A DNA stretch of 41,681 bases from an uncultured Roseburia sp. (GCA_946002055.1 CAMFYL010000014.1:1-41681); one strand, 5' to 3'. Counted from the stretch's first letter, positions 25,134-33,510 are shown. Translations and numbers: made by a program. The notes: a model not told the origin generated them from the letters alone.

Positions 25134-26019
25134 AAGTTTATTTGTGGGTATGTTGCTTGGCGCTATCACATTGATAGCGTTTGGCAGTACCTTTTTCATT
25201 TTTCAGAACAAACAACAGCAAAAGGAACAAGACGTTTTGAAGGTGGTAACTTCCTTTTATCCTATGTATGTGGCAACTGCCAATGTGACAGATGGGATAG
25301 AGCATGTGCAACTGGAGAATTTAAGTGAGCCGGAGACAGGTTGTTTACACGATTATCAGCTGCGACCGGAAGATATGAAGCTCCTTTCCACGGCAGATGT
25401 TTTTGTGATCAATGGTGGCGGTATTGAAGAGTTTCTGGCGGAAGTGGCTTCGGCGTATCCTGATTTGGTCATTGTCAACGCCAGCGAAGGGATCGTAGAC
25501 CATGGGGACAATCCCCATGTATGGATGAGCATTTCATCCTACCAGAAGCAGGTTTTAAACATTGCAGAGGGCTTGGCCGCTGTGGATAAGAAGAATCAAG
25601 ATGCCTATACTGCAAATGCCGGCGCATATATTGCAAAGCTGGATGAGATGAAAGCAATGCAGGAGGACCTTGCTATGGCATCTCAGGGGCAGCCGGTGGT
25701 ACTTTTCCATGAAGCCTTAGAGTATTTTGCAGAGGATATGGGCATGGAAGTGGTTTATACCATGGACCTTGACGAGGAGCGACAGGTCAGTGCCGGCGAA
25801 GTGGCAGAAGTGATGGGAGCAGTAAAGAAGAATGATGTTTCGGCTATCTTAGCAGATGAAACATACGGCAAGGAATTGGGAGATATGGTGGCAGACAGTA
25901 CGGACGCAAGAGCAATTTATTTGGATCCAATGGTTCGTGGCGAGTATGACAAGGACAGCTATATCGCTCATATGCAGGCCAATCTCATGGCGATTCGAGC
26001 AAATTTCGTGGCTAGATAG
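25120..26019 (+). CDS. Zinc/manganese ABC transporter binding protein
   Basis: 299 residues from ATG 25120 (14-base overlap with engB; an ATG at 25102 is also in frame). A single hydrophobic N-terminal segment (about 7-28) lacks a Cys, so this is a membrane-anchored or signal-cleaved protein rather than the usual lipoprotein. The TroA/ZnuA fold is shown by VVTSFYPMY, the ligands His77 (CLHDYQLRPED), His133 (NPHVWMS) and His197 (LFHEALEY), and an acidic pair in LADETYG (about 246-247). There is no His-rich loop, so zinc versus manganese cannot be decided. It supplies the ATPase and permease encoded downstream. Confidence 0.88.
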   Translation: MKKNKSLFVGMLLGAITLIAFGSTFFIFQNKQQQKEQDVLKVVTSFYPMYVATANVTDGIEHVQLENLSEPETGCLHDYQLRPEDMKLLSTADVFVINGGGIEEFLAEVASAYPDLVIVNASEGIVDHGDNPHVWMSISSYQKQVLNIAEGLAAVDKKNQDAYTANAGAYIAKLDEMKAMQEDLAMASQGQPVVLFHEALEYFAEDMGMEVVYTMDLDEERQVSAGEVAEVMGAVKKNDVSAILADETYGKELGDMVADSTDARAIYLDPMVRGEYDKDSYIAHMQANLMAIRANFVAR

Positions 26020-26046
26020 GGTGACCGGTAAGAAAGGAATGTATCA

Positions 26047-26787
26047 ATGCGTAAAATTATAAAACCCTGCGGTTTTCATTGCATTAAGATGAAAGATCTT
26101 GGTGTGTCCTTTGGAGACCAGGTGGTTCTGGAACATATTAATTTGCATATTCATTGTGGAAGCTTAACGGCTATTATTGGACGTAACGGGGCAGGAAAGT
26201 CTACCTTAGTCAAGGCAATCCTAGACGACATCCCACATCAGGGAACCATTGAGTTTAAGAATACGGAAGACGGGCGCATGAAAAAGTTAAAGATAGGCTA
26301 TGTGCCACAGACGTTGAATCTGGAAGCCAATGCGCCTATGGATGTGTATGATCTGATTGCAAGCTATTGCTATCGTTATCCGGTGTTTCTTCGAAAGAAA
26401 AAGATTTACGAAGAAATCAGAGAGGCTTTGCAGGTGTTTGATGCAGAGGATCTGATAGACAGACAGGTGGGCAAACTATCCGGGGGCGAGTTGCAGCGTG
26501 TGCTTCTTTCCATGGCGGTGATGGATAATCCGGATTTGCTTCTTTTGGACGAACCGGTTTCCGGCATTGATAAGAATGGTATGGACTTGTTCTTTGAAAA
26601 GATGGATTATTTGCGGAAGAACTTTGATATGTCTATCGTTTTGATTTCCCACGACTTGGATTATGTGGCCAGATTTGCAGATAAGGTGGTGCTGATTGAC
26701 AAAACCGTTCTTGCAGACGGAACACCAAAGAAGGTTTACGAAAGCGATGCCTTCCATCAAGTATTTGGAGGTGTCAGCTATGAGTAG
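26047..26787 (+). CDS. Metal ABC transporter ATP-binding protein
   Basis: 246 residues, ZnuC/TroB-like. Walker A GRNGAGKST, signature LSGGELQR, Walker B LLLLDEPVSG and the H-loop LISHDLDYV are complete. AAGGAA lies ahead of ATG 26047. The first 13 residues extend past the common start, ending at MKDLGVSFGD. It powers import of the metal delivered by the binding protein. The permease gene begins 8 bases before this stop. Confidence 0.93.
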   Translation: MRKIIKPCGFHCIKMKDLGVSFGDQVVLEHINLHIHCGSLTAIIGRNGAGKSTLVKAILDDIPHQGTIEFKNTEDGRMKKLKIGYVPQTLNLEANAPMDVYDLIASYCYRYPVFLRKKKIYEEIREALQVFDAEDLIDRQVGKLSGGELQRVLLSMAVMDNPDLLLLDEPVSGIDKNGMDLFFEKMDYLRKNFDMSIVLISHDLDYVARFADKVVLIDKTVLADGTPKKVYESDAFHQVFGGVSYE

Positions 26788-27595
26788 TTATTTTGCAGAA
26801 TTATTTCAATATGATTTTATGAGAAGAGCCTTTGTGGCAATCTTGATTATTACGCCTCTGCTTGGCACCTTGGGTACCATGATTGTTCACAAGAAGATGG
26901 CGTACTTCTCGGATGCTTTAGGACATTCGGCCCTTACCGGAATTGCCATTGGTGTCATTTGTGGTATTAAGGATACCAGCTTGTCCATGGTAATCTTTGC
27001 GGTGGTTTTTGCCTTCTTATTGAATCAGATCAATCGGAAGAATTTGGCGGCTACGGATACCATTATTTCTGTTTTTGCCAGCTGCAGCACAGCCATCGGT
27101 TTGGCAATCTTATCAAGGGGCGGCAACTTCAGTAAATATTCCGCAATTTTGGTGGGAGATATTTTAAGTATCACAAATAGAGAAATCTTATATCTTTTTT
27201 TAATTTTTGTGATAACCATGGTTTTCTGGTGTTTTGCCTTGAATCGACTGAATGCCATTAGCATCCATTTATCACTGGCCAAAAGCCGCAACATTTCCGT
27301 GCGGCTGGTGGAAGATATTTTCGCAATGATTATTGCATTGATTGTCACCTTATCCATTAAGTGGATTGGTATTTTGCTCATCAATGCGCTGTTGATTTTA
27401 CCGGCAGCGTCCAGTAGGAATATTTCATCCAATATGCGGGAATACCATAAATACGCCATACTCTTTAGTATGTTTTCCGGAGTGATTGGCCTGGTGGTTT
27501 CCTATTTTACAAACGTGGCTACAGGACCTATGATTGTCATTGTGGCATCCATGATATATTTTGCAACGTATTTGTATGGAAAGAGGAGTCGCTAG
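26780..27595 (+). CDS. Metal ABC transporter permease
   Basis: 271 residues from ATG 26780 (GGAGGTG upstream; longer frames run into the ATPase gene). ABC-3 family (ZnuB/TroC): about seven to eight membrane segments, with the conserved DALGHSALTGIAIG block and LVGDIL, and LLINALLILPAASSRN near the C-terminus. It forms the channel of the zinc or manganese importer. The stop codon lies in the loop of the terminator, which closes the long tig operon if no internal end exists. Confidence 0.93.
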   Translation: MSSYFAELFQYDFMRRAFVAILIITPLLGTLGTMIVHKKMAYFSDALGHSALTGIAIGVICGIKDTSLSMVIFAVVFAFLLNQINRKNLAATDTIISVFASCSTAIGLAILSRGGNFSKYSAILVGDILSITNREILYLFLIFVITMVFWCFALNRLNAISIHLSLAKSRNISVRLVEDIFAMIIALIVTLSIKWIGILLINALLILPAASSRNISSNMREYHKYAILFSMFSGVIGLVVSYFTNVATGPMIVIVASMIYFATYLYGKRSR

Positions 27596-27607
27596 ACTCC
27601 TTTTTTT
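27584..27607 (+). terminator. Terminator containing the permease stop codon
   Basis: AGGAGTC (27584-27590) pairs perfectly with GACTCCT (27595-27601) around a 4-base loop and is followed by a T-run. The TAG stop is in the loop and first stem base. Confidence 0.88.
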
Positions 27608-27636
27608 GTATATTCTTAGAAAAACTGTATACACTA
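27607..27636 (+). promoter_or_regulatory. Possible sigma-G-like promoter for spoVA unit
   Basis: TGTATA (27607-27612), a 17-base spacer and TACACTA (27630-27636) resemble the forespore promoter seen before the SASP gene; CATAACA (27637-27643) is an alternative -10. A sigma-G start is expected for spoVA from Bacillus, but the match is partial. Confidence 0.4.
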
Positions 27637-27646
27637 CATAACATCA

Positions 27647-27721
27647 ATGGGCGAAGGGTGGACGCCAATGGGGACGGGTACCAGTGGCTCCACCACTAGC
27701 AGAATCAAAGGAGTGTATTAA
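27647..27721 (+). CDS. Possible 24-residue microprotein before spoVA
   Basis: An open frame begins at ATG 27647 and ends TAA 27719-27721, one base before the next start. The peptide would be polar and Gly/Ser/Thr-rich (MGEGWTPMGTGTSGSTTSR, then IKGVY). No Shine-Dalgarno precedes 27647, and it would be nearly leaderless from the promoter above. An internal ATG at 27668 has AAGGGTGG about 7 bases upstream and would give 17 residues. Its last codons contain the AAAGGAG site of the next gene. It may equally be untranslated leader; the segment also folds a 5-bp hairpin (27683-27697). Confidence 0.35.
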   Translation: MGEGWTPMGTGTSGSTTSRIKGVY

Positions 27722-27722
27722 A

Positions 27723-27845
27723 ATGGGGAAAGCAATGTATCGTCTGTGTCTCATCGGTTGCTTGCTGGTGGCAATTACCATTGGTGTAATGCTTTATGAG
27801 GACTATATTGACAGGGAGGAGCAGGAACAATGGCTTCTGGTCTAA
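27723..27845 (+). CDS. 40-residue single-TM protein ahead of spoVAA
   Basis: AAAGGAG lies 8 bases ahead of ATG 27723. The peptide has a short basic start (MGKAMYR), one membrane segment (LCLIGCLLVAITIGVML, residues 8-24) and an acidic cytosolic or outer tail (YEDYIDREEQEQ). The stop overlaps the spoVAA start by 16 bases, and the spoVAA ribosome site lies inside this gene, so translation is probably coupled. I do not recognise a named family. Position suggests a role in the spore inner membrane with SpoVA. Confidence 0.6.
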   Translation: MGKAMYRLCLIGCLLVAITIGVMLYEDYIDREEQEQWLLV

Positions 27846-28468
27846 GTGGGCAAAACGACACCTTATATATCAAACTGGAACGCTCCATTCTTAGCTACGA
27901 GCCGGAAATCTATCTAAAGGATCTGGGAGGCTTGGAGTGTGCCAATGGTGAAATGCTAGCCAGACTCAAGGCGTTAAAGCTATATGAATTTCGCCATCCC
28001 GGAAATATGGTTTGTACGATGACGAAACTGGTGGAAGAGATTCACAAAATCTATCCACAGCTTACGGTGGTGAATCTGGGCGAGATGGATGTCATTATGG
28101 AGTACCGTGACAAGAAGCCCAACGCCGCTATGCAGTATGTAAAGGCGGGCATTATCTGTGTGCTGCTTTTCTTCGGCGCGGCATTTACCATAACTGCATT
28201 TCACAATGATATTGGCATTACAGATGTGTTTGAAAAGTTTTACCAGCAGGTGGTTGGGGCAAAGAAGCCGAATATTTCACCTATTGAGGTGGGGTATTCC
28301 ATTGGGCTTGCAGTGGGCATTATTGTCTTTTATAACCACTTTGGAAAGCGTAAACTCACCCACGATCCAACGCCAATTCAGGTGCAGATGCGTAAATACG
28401 AGCAGGATGTGGACACGGCAATTATTGAGAATTCTGCCAGAAGAGGGGAGAATTTGGATGTTTCTTAA
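27830..28468 (+). CDS. spoVAA: Stage V sporulation protein AA
   Basis: 212 residues. A soluble N-terminal half (LYIKLERSI, VYLKDL-like EIYLKDLGGLEC) is followed by two membrane segments (about 105-123 and 155-175) and a charged tail. This layout fits SpoVAA, part of the SpoVA channel that moves dipicolinic acid into the forespore and releases it at germination. GGAGG lies upstream inside the 40-residue ORF. It overlaps spoVAB by 11 bases. The assignment is supported by the two following spoVA genes. Confidence 0.85.
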   Translation: MASGLSGQNDTLYIKLERSILSYEPEIYLKDLGGLECANGEMLARLKALKLYEFRHPGNMVCTMTKLVEEIHKIYPQLTVVNLGEMDVIMEYRDKKPNAAMQYVKAGIICVLLFFGAAFTITAFHNDIGITDVFEKFYQQVVGAKKPNISPIEVGYSIGLAVGIIVFYNHFGKRKLTHDPTPIQVQMRKYEQDVDTAIIENSARRGENLDVS

Positions 28469-28910
28469 GTGGTGTGCTCTGTTGGGAGCGGGATTGATTT
28501 TTGGCTGTTCCACGGCCGCAGGTGTGATTGCCCTTCTGACCACCCTTGGTGTAGTTCCCAGAATGATTGCCAGATTTGAAGTGGCCAACGCCATCATTCC
28601 TTGTGAATGTGCCATTACCGTAGGTGGTATTGTAGGGTGTATTTATAGCCTTGGCCGTGGAGGCGCCGGAATGCTTGCCGGTGAGACGTCAAATCTTTGG
28701 CAAAATGCATTTCTGGTGCTGGTGGCTCTTTGCTGTGGGATATATGTGGGATGTCAGGCAATGGCCTTGGCGGAAATATTAAATACATTTCCCATACTGT
28801 TTCGCAGAACCAAGCTACAAATGGGGCTGCGATGGGGCGTTTTATTTATTGCCTTGGGTAAGCTGGTTGGTTCGCTTTGGTACTTTGCCTTTGGATATCA
28901 AAGCATATAA
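28458..28910 (+). CDS. spoVAB: Stage V sporulation protein AB
   Basis: 150 residues from ATG 28458 (AGAGGGGAG upstream; the frame is open further back, inside spoVAA). About four membrane segments with small residues (GLIFGCSTAAGVIALLTTLG, then GVLFIALGKLVGSLWYFAFG). The order AA-AB-AC and the central RMIARFEVANAI region fit SpoVAB, an integral membrane part of the dipicolinate channel. The spoVAC start follows 32 bases later. Confidence 0.82.
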   Translation: MFLKWCALLGAGLIFGCSTAAGVIALLTTLGVVPRMIARFEVANAIIPCECAITVGGIVGCIYSLGRGGAGMLAGETSNLWQNAFLVLVALCCGIYVGCQAMALAEILNTFPILFRRTKLQMGLRWGVLFIALGKLVGSLWYFAFGYQSI

Positions 28911-28942
28911 AAGAATTGGATGGAAAGGTTTGGCATAATTGT

Positions 28943-29401
28943 ATGAATCTGAAAGAAAATGAAAAAATCAATGAAACGTATAACGAATATGTAGAAAGCG
29001 TGACCCCTAAGGCCAGTCTTTGCAAACGTATGCTAAAGGCTTTTCTCACAGGTGGAGCAATCTGTCTGGTGGGACAATGCATTCTTAACATTGGAAAAAC
29101 GTACGGATTGGATGAAAAGACGGCAGGTAGTTATTGCAGTATGTTGCTGGTATTTGCCAGTGCCATTTTAACAGGAACAGGAATCTATCCGGTGATAGCA
29201 AGTTTTGGCGGAGCAGGGGCCTTGGTTCCTATCACCGGATTTGCCAATAGTGTGGCCGCCTGTGCCCATGGATTTAAAGTGGAGGGGCAGGTTTTTGGCA
29301 TCGGAGCCCGGATTTTTCAGATAGCAGGACCTGTGATTCTTTATGGGATTTTAACTACGGCAGCCCTGGGATGTATCTACTGGTTTGTGGGAACAATTTA
29401 A
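28943..29401 (+). CDS. spoVAC: Stage V sporulation protein AC
   Basis: 152 residues from ATG 28943; GGAAAGG lies 14 bases upstream, rather far, so the start is less certain. The PF03862-type SpoVAC/SpoVAEB pattern is clear: an N-terminal helix ending YVESVTPKAS, then LTGGAICLVGQCI and GTGIYPVIASFGGAGALVP, GFANSVAACAHGFKVEG. Four to five membrane segments. In Bacillus SpoVAC behaves as a mechanosensitive channel for dipicolinate. spoVAD and spoVAE normally follow; here an amino-acid permease does. Confidence 0.88.
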   Translation: MNLKENEKINETYNEYVESVTPKASLCKRMLKAFLTGGAICLVGQCILNIGKTYGLDEKTAGSYCSMLLVFASAILTGTGIYPVIASFGGAGALVPITGFANSVAACAHGFKVEGQVFGIGARIFQIAGPVILYGILTTAALGCIYWFVGTI

Positions 29402-29433
29402 TCCCTATTTTTGGCATTTTTGAGGAAAAAATA

Positions 29434-29462
29434 TTTAGCATCTCCCGGTAATATGGTACACT
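29434..29462 (+). promoter_or_regulatory. Probable promoter for permease gene
   Basis: TTTAGC (29434-29439), a 17-base spacer and TACACT (29457-29462), with TGG directly before the -10 giving an extended -10. The permease start lies about 38 bases on. Confidence 0.5.
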
Positions 29463-29500
29463 AGATTGTGAGGAATCGGCAAAACAGTCAGAGGATTAAG

Positions 29501-30658
29501 ATGAAAGAAATTAAGACAGAAGCGAATTTAACTTTTTTTGAAGCGACTAGTATTATTGTGGGGCATGGTGTTGGCTCGGGCATCCTGGCGGTGCCATATC
29601 TGGCCTCTCGTAATGACTGGAAAGATATGCTGTGGATTATGGCTGTGGTGTATCTCATTAACCTGTTGATGCATTATATGATTGCAGAGCTCTCCTATAA
29701 TAATCATGGGGCGCAGTTTATCAAATGTTTTGAAAAGGAATTGTTTGTTGGGCGTTTTAAGACCTTTGCTACGTGGTTGGCATTTGGGCTCCTTGGCATT
29801 TCCGTTGTAATGAATGTCAGTGGCTTCATTGCAGGAGCGGCAGCAGTGTTTAAAGCATGGTTTGGAATTCCCACATGGATTGGTATGATTCTCTATTATG
29901 TCATTGCAGCCAGTGTGGTACTCTTTGGCATGAAGTTAGTGGGAATCTGTGAAAAGATTTCTGTTGGCTCTATGATAGCTGTTATTGGTGTTCTTTTTGT
30001 GGCAACGCTGTTGTCGGAAATCAGCCCGTTGCCAACGGAATTTATTGCTACAAGCAATCTGGTGGCTTTGTTTAGTATGATTTCCTTTTCTATGTCAGCG
30101 GTGATGTCGGTACCCCAGGTGGTAAAGGGATTACAAGGCAATGTGGGACGAATTCGCGCATCTATTGCAGCAGGTACCGGTATCAATTTGGGATTGATGT
30201 TACTCATTACCTTTATGACTTTGTTGGGGGCAGGTACTGACGTTACGCAGGACGGAGCGCTGGTGGATCTGGCCCGTCATTTGGGAGGCTGGGTCAGCAT
30301 CGTTGGATATATCTTCTCCTTGTTGGCACTATCTACCTCTTTCTGGGCTAATACATTGAATTTGCGAGATATTGTGGCAGAACAGACCAAGTGGAGTCGC
30401 AGACGGAGTTGGTTGATTTCCTCCTTGCCTTGCCTAATCATAGCGCTACTTGGCGTATCCAGTTTTGTGGGCTTCACCAGACTGGCCTCTGTAGTGCAAG
30501 TGTTGGCAGGTGTTGGAATTATCATTTCCTACAATCGTTCCAGAAAGCGTGAGGGGACATCCGTTATTTGCGGATTCTTGGGAAAGTTGCCATTCCAGAT
30601 TCTTGTGGTAATTAGTTCCATATTTGCTACGGTAGGTGCATTAGCCAAGGTGTTGTAA
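29501..30658 (+). CDS. Amino-acid permease (APC superfamily)
   Basis: 385 residues from ATG 29501 (AGAGGATT upstream). Ten to eleven membrane segments. The first carries IIVGHGVGSGILAVPYLAS, the unwound-helix glycine motif of the amino-acid/polyamine/aromatic transporter folds. Overall it resembles aromatic or branched amino-acid symporters of the Aa_trans/Trp_Tyr_perm type. The substrate cannot be read from sequence. A gap of 40 bases to the RACE gene suggests co-transcription, but the link in function is unclear. Confidence 0.8.
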   Translation: MKEIKTEANLTFFEATSIIVGHGVGSGILAVPYLASRNDWKDMLWIMAVVYLINLLMHYMIAELSYNNHGAQFIKCFEKELFVGRFKTFATWLAFGLLGISVVMNVSGFIAGAAAVFKAWFGIPTWIGMILYYVIAASVVLFGMKLVGICEKISVGSMIAVIGVLFVATLLSEISPLPTEFIATSNLVALFSMISFSMSAVMSVPQVVKGLQGNVGRIRASIAAGTGINLGLMLLITFMTLLGAGTDVTQDGALVDLARHLGGWVSIVGYIFSLLALSTSFWANTLNLRDIVAEQTKWSRRRSWLISSLPCLIIALLGVSSFVGFTRLASVVQVLAGVGIIISYNRSRKREGTSVICGFLGKLPFQILVVISSIFATVGALAKVL

Positions 30659-30698
30659 GAATCAGTACAGCCTATATAGGGTAGAAGGAGTAATACCT

Positions 30699-32252
30699 GT
30701 GGAAGTTGTTATTCGCTTGATGAAAGACAATCGAACAGTGGAAGAAGAGAAAACCTGTACCGTCCCGGAACAGGTTTCTTTGTCGTGGCTTTTAGAACAG
30801 CAGGGGAGCCTTTTGCAATATGTATGTGGTGGCAATGGCACCTGTGGTAAGTGCAAGGTGAAGGTGGTATTTGGCGCTAGTGAGCCTACAGCGTCAGAGC
30901 GGAAGTATTTTACGGAAGAGGAACTGCGGGCAGGATATCGCTTAGCATGTCAAATGAAAGTAACACAGGACTGTGTGGTAGAAGTGCCAAGACAAAGAGA
31001 AAGGATGCAAGGATTGTCCGCAACTGTAAACCAGATTGACACAGTGTCGGACCGGAGGGACACTTACGGTGTGGCAATTGACTTAGGAACTACTACTTTG
31101 GCTTTTGCGCTGGTGAATCTTCATGGGGGACAAGTGGTGCAGACTTATACTATGGAGAATTCCCAGAGAACATATGGTGCTGATGTTATGACTCGGATGC
31201 AGAGAGCAAATGAGGGGGCTTTGCACACGTTGCAAGAGTGCATTGGTCGTGATTTGCAGAATGGCATTCAAATGCTACAGAATCAGTTTGAGAGACAGAT
31301 GGGGTATCGACCAAGCATGGTACAAGTTGTGATTTCCGGAAATACTACTATGTGTCATCTGTTACAAGGATTTTCCTGTGAGAGATTAGCAGTAGCACCA
31401 TTCGTTCCTGTTACCACAGAAAAGCGAGAATGGGAACAGGATGGGATTAAGATCACCATTTTGCCGGGGGCATCTGCCTTTATTGGCGGAGATATTATTT
31501 CCGGACTAACATATCTTGATTTTTCGTCGGACGATGCTCCAAAATTACTATTGGATTTGGGAACAAACGGAGAGATGGTTCTTTGGAATGGAAAGGAATA
31601 CCTGGCCACATCGGCTGCGGCGGGACCTGCCTTAGAGGGAGGTAATATTTCCTGTGGATGTGCCAGTGTGCCTGGTGCTATTTATGATGTGCTGATTGCC
31701 GGAGAAAAGAGTCAGGTGAAAACCATAGGCGGTATTGCGCCGGTGGGAATCTGTGGTAGCGGATTGTTATCAGCTATCAGCGGGCTTTTGGATAATCATC
31801 TGCTGGACGAATATGGCATCTTTTCAGACAAGGTGAAGGTGTCAGGATATTCACTGGCTACAACCACAACAGGAGAAAGCATCCGAATCACAGACGAGGA
31901 TATTCGTGCCTTTCTTATGGCAAAGAGTGCTATCGTCACAGGAGTTTGCTATCTGCTAAAGCAGTTGGATGACAGAGAGAAAACGTTACAGGTATACCTT
32001 GCAGGTGGGCTTGGGGTACATTTGCCGGTAAATGCAGCTGTGAAAACAGGGCTTCTTCCAAAGCAAATAAAAAGCAACTGCCGTCCTGCAGGAAATACTT
32101 CCCTGCAGGGTGCAATTGCTTATTTAATCAATCCTTGTGAAATGAACCAGCGGATGCAATCCATTTGCAATAGTTTGACAGTGTTACCACTGAATGAGTG
32201 GGAAGCGTTTGAGGAACAGTTTGTTGCTCATATGACCCTTAAGAGAGTGTAG
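30699..32252 (+). CDS. RACE-type corrinoid reductive activator (DUF4445)
   Basis: 517 residues starting at GTG 30699, with AGAAGGAG 8 bases upstream. The N-terminus is a [2Fe-2S] ferredoxin domain (Cys43, Cys49, Cys52, Cys84). It is followed by an ASKHA-type ATPase core: AIDLGTTT, SGNTTMCHLL, LLLDLGTNGEMVL, AAGPALEGGN and LAGGLGVHLPV. Such proteins (AcsV, RamA-like, RACE) use ATP to reduce Co(II) corrinoid proteins back to Co(I). No corrinoid protein or methyltransferase is nearby, so the partner is elsewhere. It is shorter than the 600-plus residues common in the family, chiefly in the linker. The 3' end overlaps a convergent gene by 14 bases. Confidence 0.87.
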   Translation: MEVVIRLMKDNRTVEEEKTCTVPEQVSLSWLLEQQGSLLQYVCGGNGTCGKCKVKVVFGASEPTASERKYFTEEELRAGYRLACQMKVTQDCVVEVPRQRERMQGLSATVNQIDTVSDRRDTYGVAIDLGTTTLAFALVNLHGGQVVQTYTMENSQRTYGADVMTRMQRANEGALHTLQECIGRDLQNGIQMLQNQFERQMGYRPSMVQVVISGNTTMCHLLQGFSCERLAVAPFVPVTTEKREWEQDGIKITILPGASAFIGGDIISGLTYLDFSSDDAPKLLLDLGTNGEMVLWNGKEYLATSAAAGPALEGGNISCGCASVPGAIYDVLIAGEKSQVKTIGGIAPVGICGSGLLSAISGLLDNHLLDEYGIFSDKVKVSGYSLATTTTGESIRITDEDIRAFLMAKSAIVTGVCYLLKQLDDREKTLQVYLAGGLGVHLPVNAAVKTGLLPKQIKSNCRPAGNTSLQGAIAYLINPCEMNQRMQSICNSLTVLPLNEWEAFEEQFVAHMTLKRV

Positions 32253-33468
32253 ACTCACCGTTGATGCGAACCTCCTCGTCTTCCTCCATAGGAATGACGA
32301 GGCAACGTTTGCCATCAACAAAAGCTGTTGTGATATCGTCCACTTTTTCCGGGCGGACCTTTACGATCACATCGATTTCTTCGCCTTCTTTTGTAATCAC
32401 CCCAGCGTCTTCTAACTGCTTGGTTAAATCAACTACTTTTTCCTGAAGTAATTTCTTTTCTACACGAACTTCATTGTTCTTGATTGCCTTGGTATCCAAA
32501 AGTTCCTCAGCATCGGGAAGAGTCTCCTCAAAGAAGGACTCATAGCTGTTTTTAATCTTTTCGGCTTTCTGTTCTGACACACCGCTTTCTGTGAGAATTT
32601 CAGAGACCATATCACCGTCCAAAGGAATCGTAGCGTCTTTGTCAATCTTTTCCTTCTCCAACAAGATGAAATCGTTGAGACTCTGCTGAACATCCAGCAC
32701 AGCATCGTTTGTATCTTCATTATCCGGTCCCAATGCCTGAACCACCATATTCAAGAAGGCGTCTCTCTTTTGTGTGGAAGTGCGTTTGCTTCCACAGCCA
32801 AGTCCATTTTCCCAAAACTCCTCGTGAGGCTCTTTGGCGTTTTTGGTGTAAACTAAAGTTGAGTGAATATCTGTTGAGCGCTGGGTAAATGCCGGGAAAA
32901 GAAAAGCTGTATCTGTGGCCCCAACAACCCAGTCTCGGATACGAGCGCCGATACGGTTTTCCCCTTCCAAGTAGCCCAGTCCGGGCTTAGAGAGAGCCAC
33001 CGGGTTGATGCAGCAGAGCAGATATTCATATACTTCATCTGACTCATCCATAGCCAACTCATCGGTCCCCTTCATTGGGACATCGTATACATCGTAGTAA
33101 ATGGTAATCAAATAATTTCCAACATAGTCATAGGTATCGATAATCAAATCATAATATGTATCCAGGAGGGAATCGTCTTCCAATTTGCTGGCGCGAAGAG
33201 CCATAAGAATCTGCTGACGTCCGCCAATGGCTTCCTCATCCATTGGAAATTCCAACTCCAAAAGGTTGTTGCCCATAGTACCGGAGAGTCCCTTGTTGGC
33301 GATTTCTAAGTACTTGTAGAATTCCTCATCCTCCAGATTTAAAAAGCTTTGGGAAAAAGTAACCAGTTTGTTTTTTTCAGCGTCTACGTAACAACCGCAC
33401 ATGCGCTGAATGGTACAACTTTCCTTTTTAAATCTGCGTTTAATTTCAGCCACTTCCTTTTTGTTCAT
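32239..33468 (-). CDS. DUF4317 family protein
   Basis: 409 residues, cytosolic, acidic. The start MNKKEVAEIKRRFKKE followed by CGCYVD is the usual opening of DUF4317 proteins, which are conserved in Clostridia but uncharacterised. The central region is mixed and the C-terminal third has a coiled-coil-like stretch (VRVEKKLLQEKVVDLTKQLE) and a small final domain. The 3' end overlaps the RACE gene by 14 bases. Its promoter is back-to-back with that of asnS. Confidence 0.8.
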   Translation of the reverse strand: MNKKEVAEIKRRFKKESCTIQRMCGCYVDAEKNKLVTFSQSFLNLEDEEFYKYLEIANKGLSGTMGNNLLELEFPMDEEAIGGRQQILMALRASKLEDDSLLDTYYDLIIDTYDYVGNYLITIYYDVYDVPMKGTDELAMDESDEVYEYLLCCINPVALSKPGLGYLEGENRIGARIRDWVVGATDTAFLFPAFTQRSTDIHSTLVYTKNAKEPHEEFWENGLGCGSKRTSTQKRDAFLNMVVQALGPDNEDTNDAVLDVQQSLNDFILLEKEKIDKDATIPLDGDMVSEILTESGVSEQKAEKIKNSYESFFEETLPDAEELLDTKAIKNNEVRVEKKLLQEKVVDLTKQLEDAGVITKEGEEIDVIVKVRPEKVDDITTAFVDGKRCLVIPMEEDEEVRINGESTLS

Positions 33469-33510
33469 CTTTATCTACCTACCAATCTTGTATTTCAAAA
33501 CATGTAACTG

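Noticed and set aside
27640-27720. GC-rich segment before spoVA as a riboswitch
   Set aside because: Only one 5-bp hairpin and some alternative pairing (GGTGGA/TCCACC) are visible and no known riboswitch consensus fits; a short coding frame is at least as good an explanation.
28206-28457. Upstream extension of spoVAB
   Set aside because: The frame is open inside spoVAA, but the ribosome site and membrane-protein start are at 28458.
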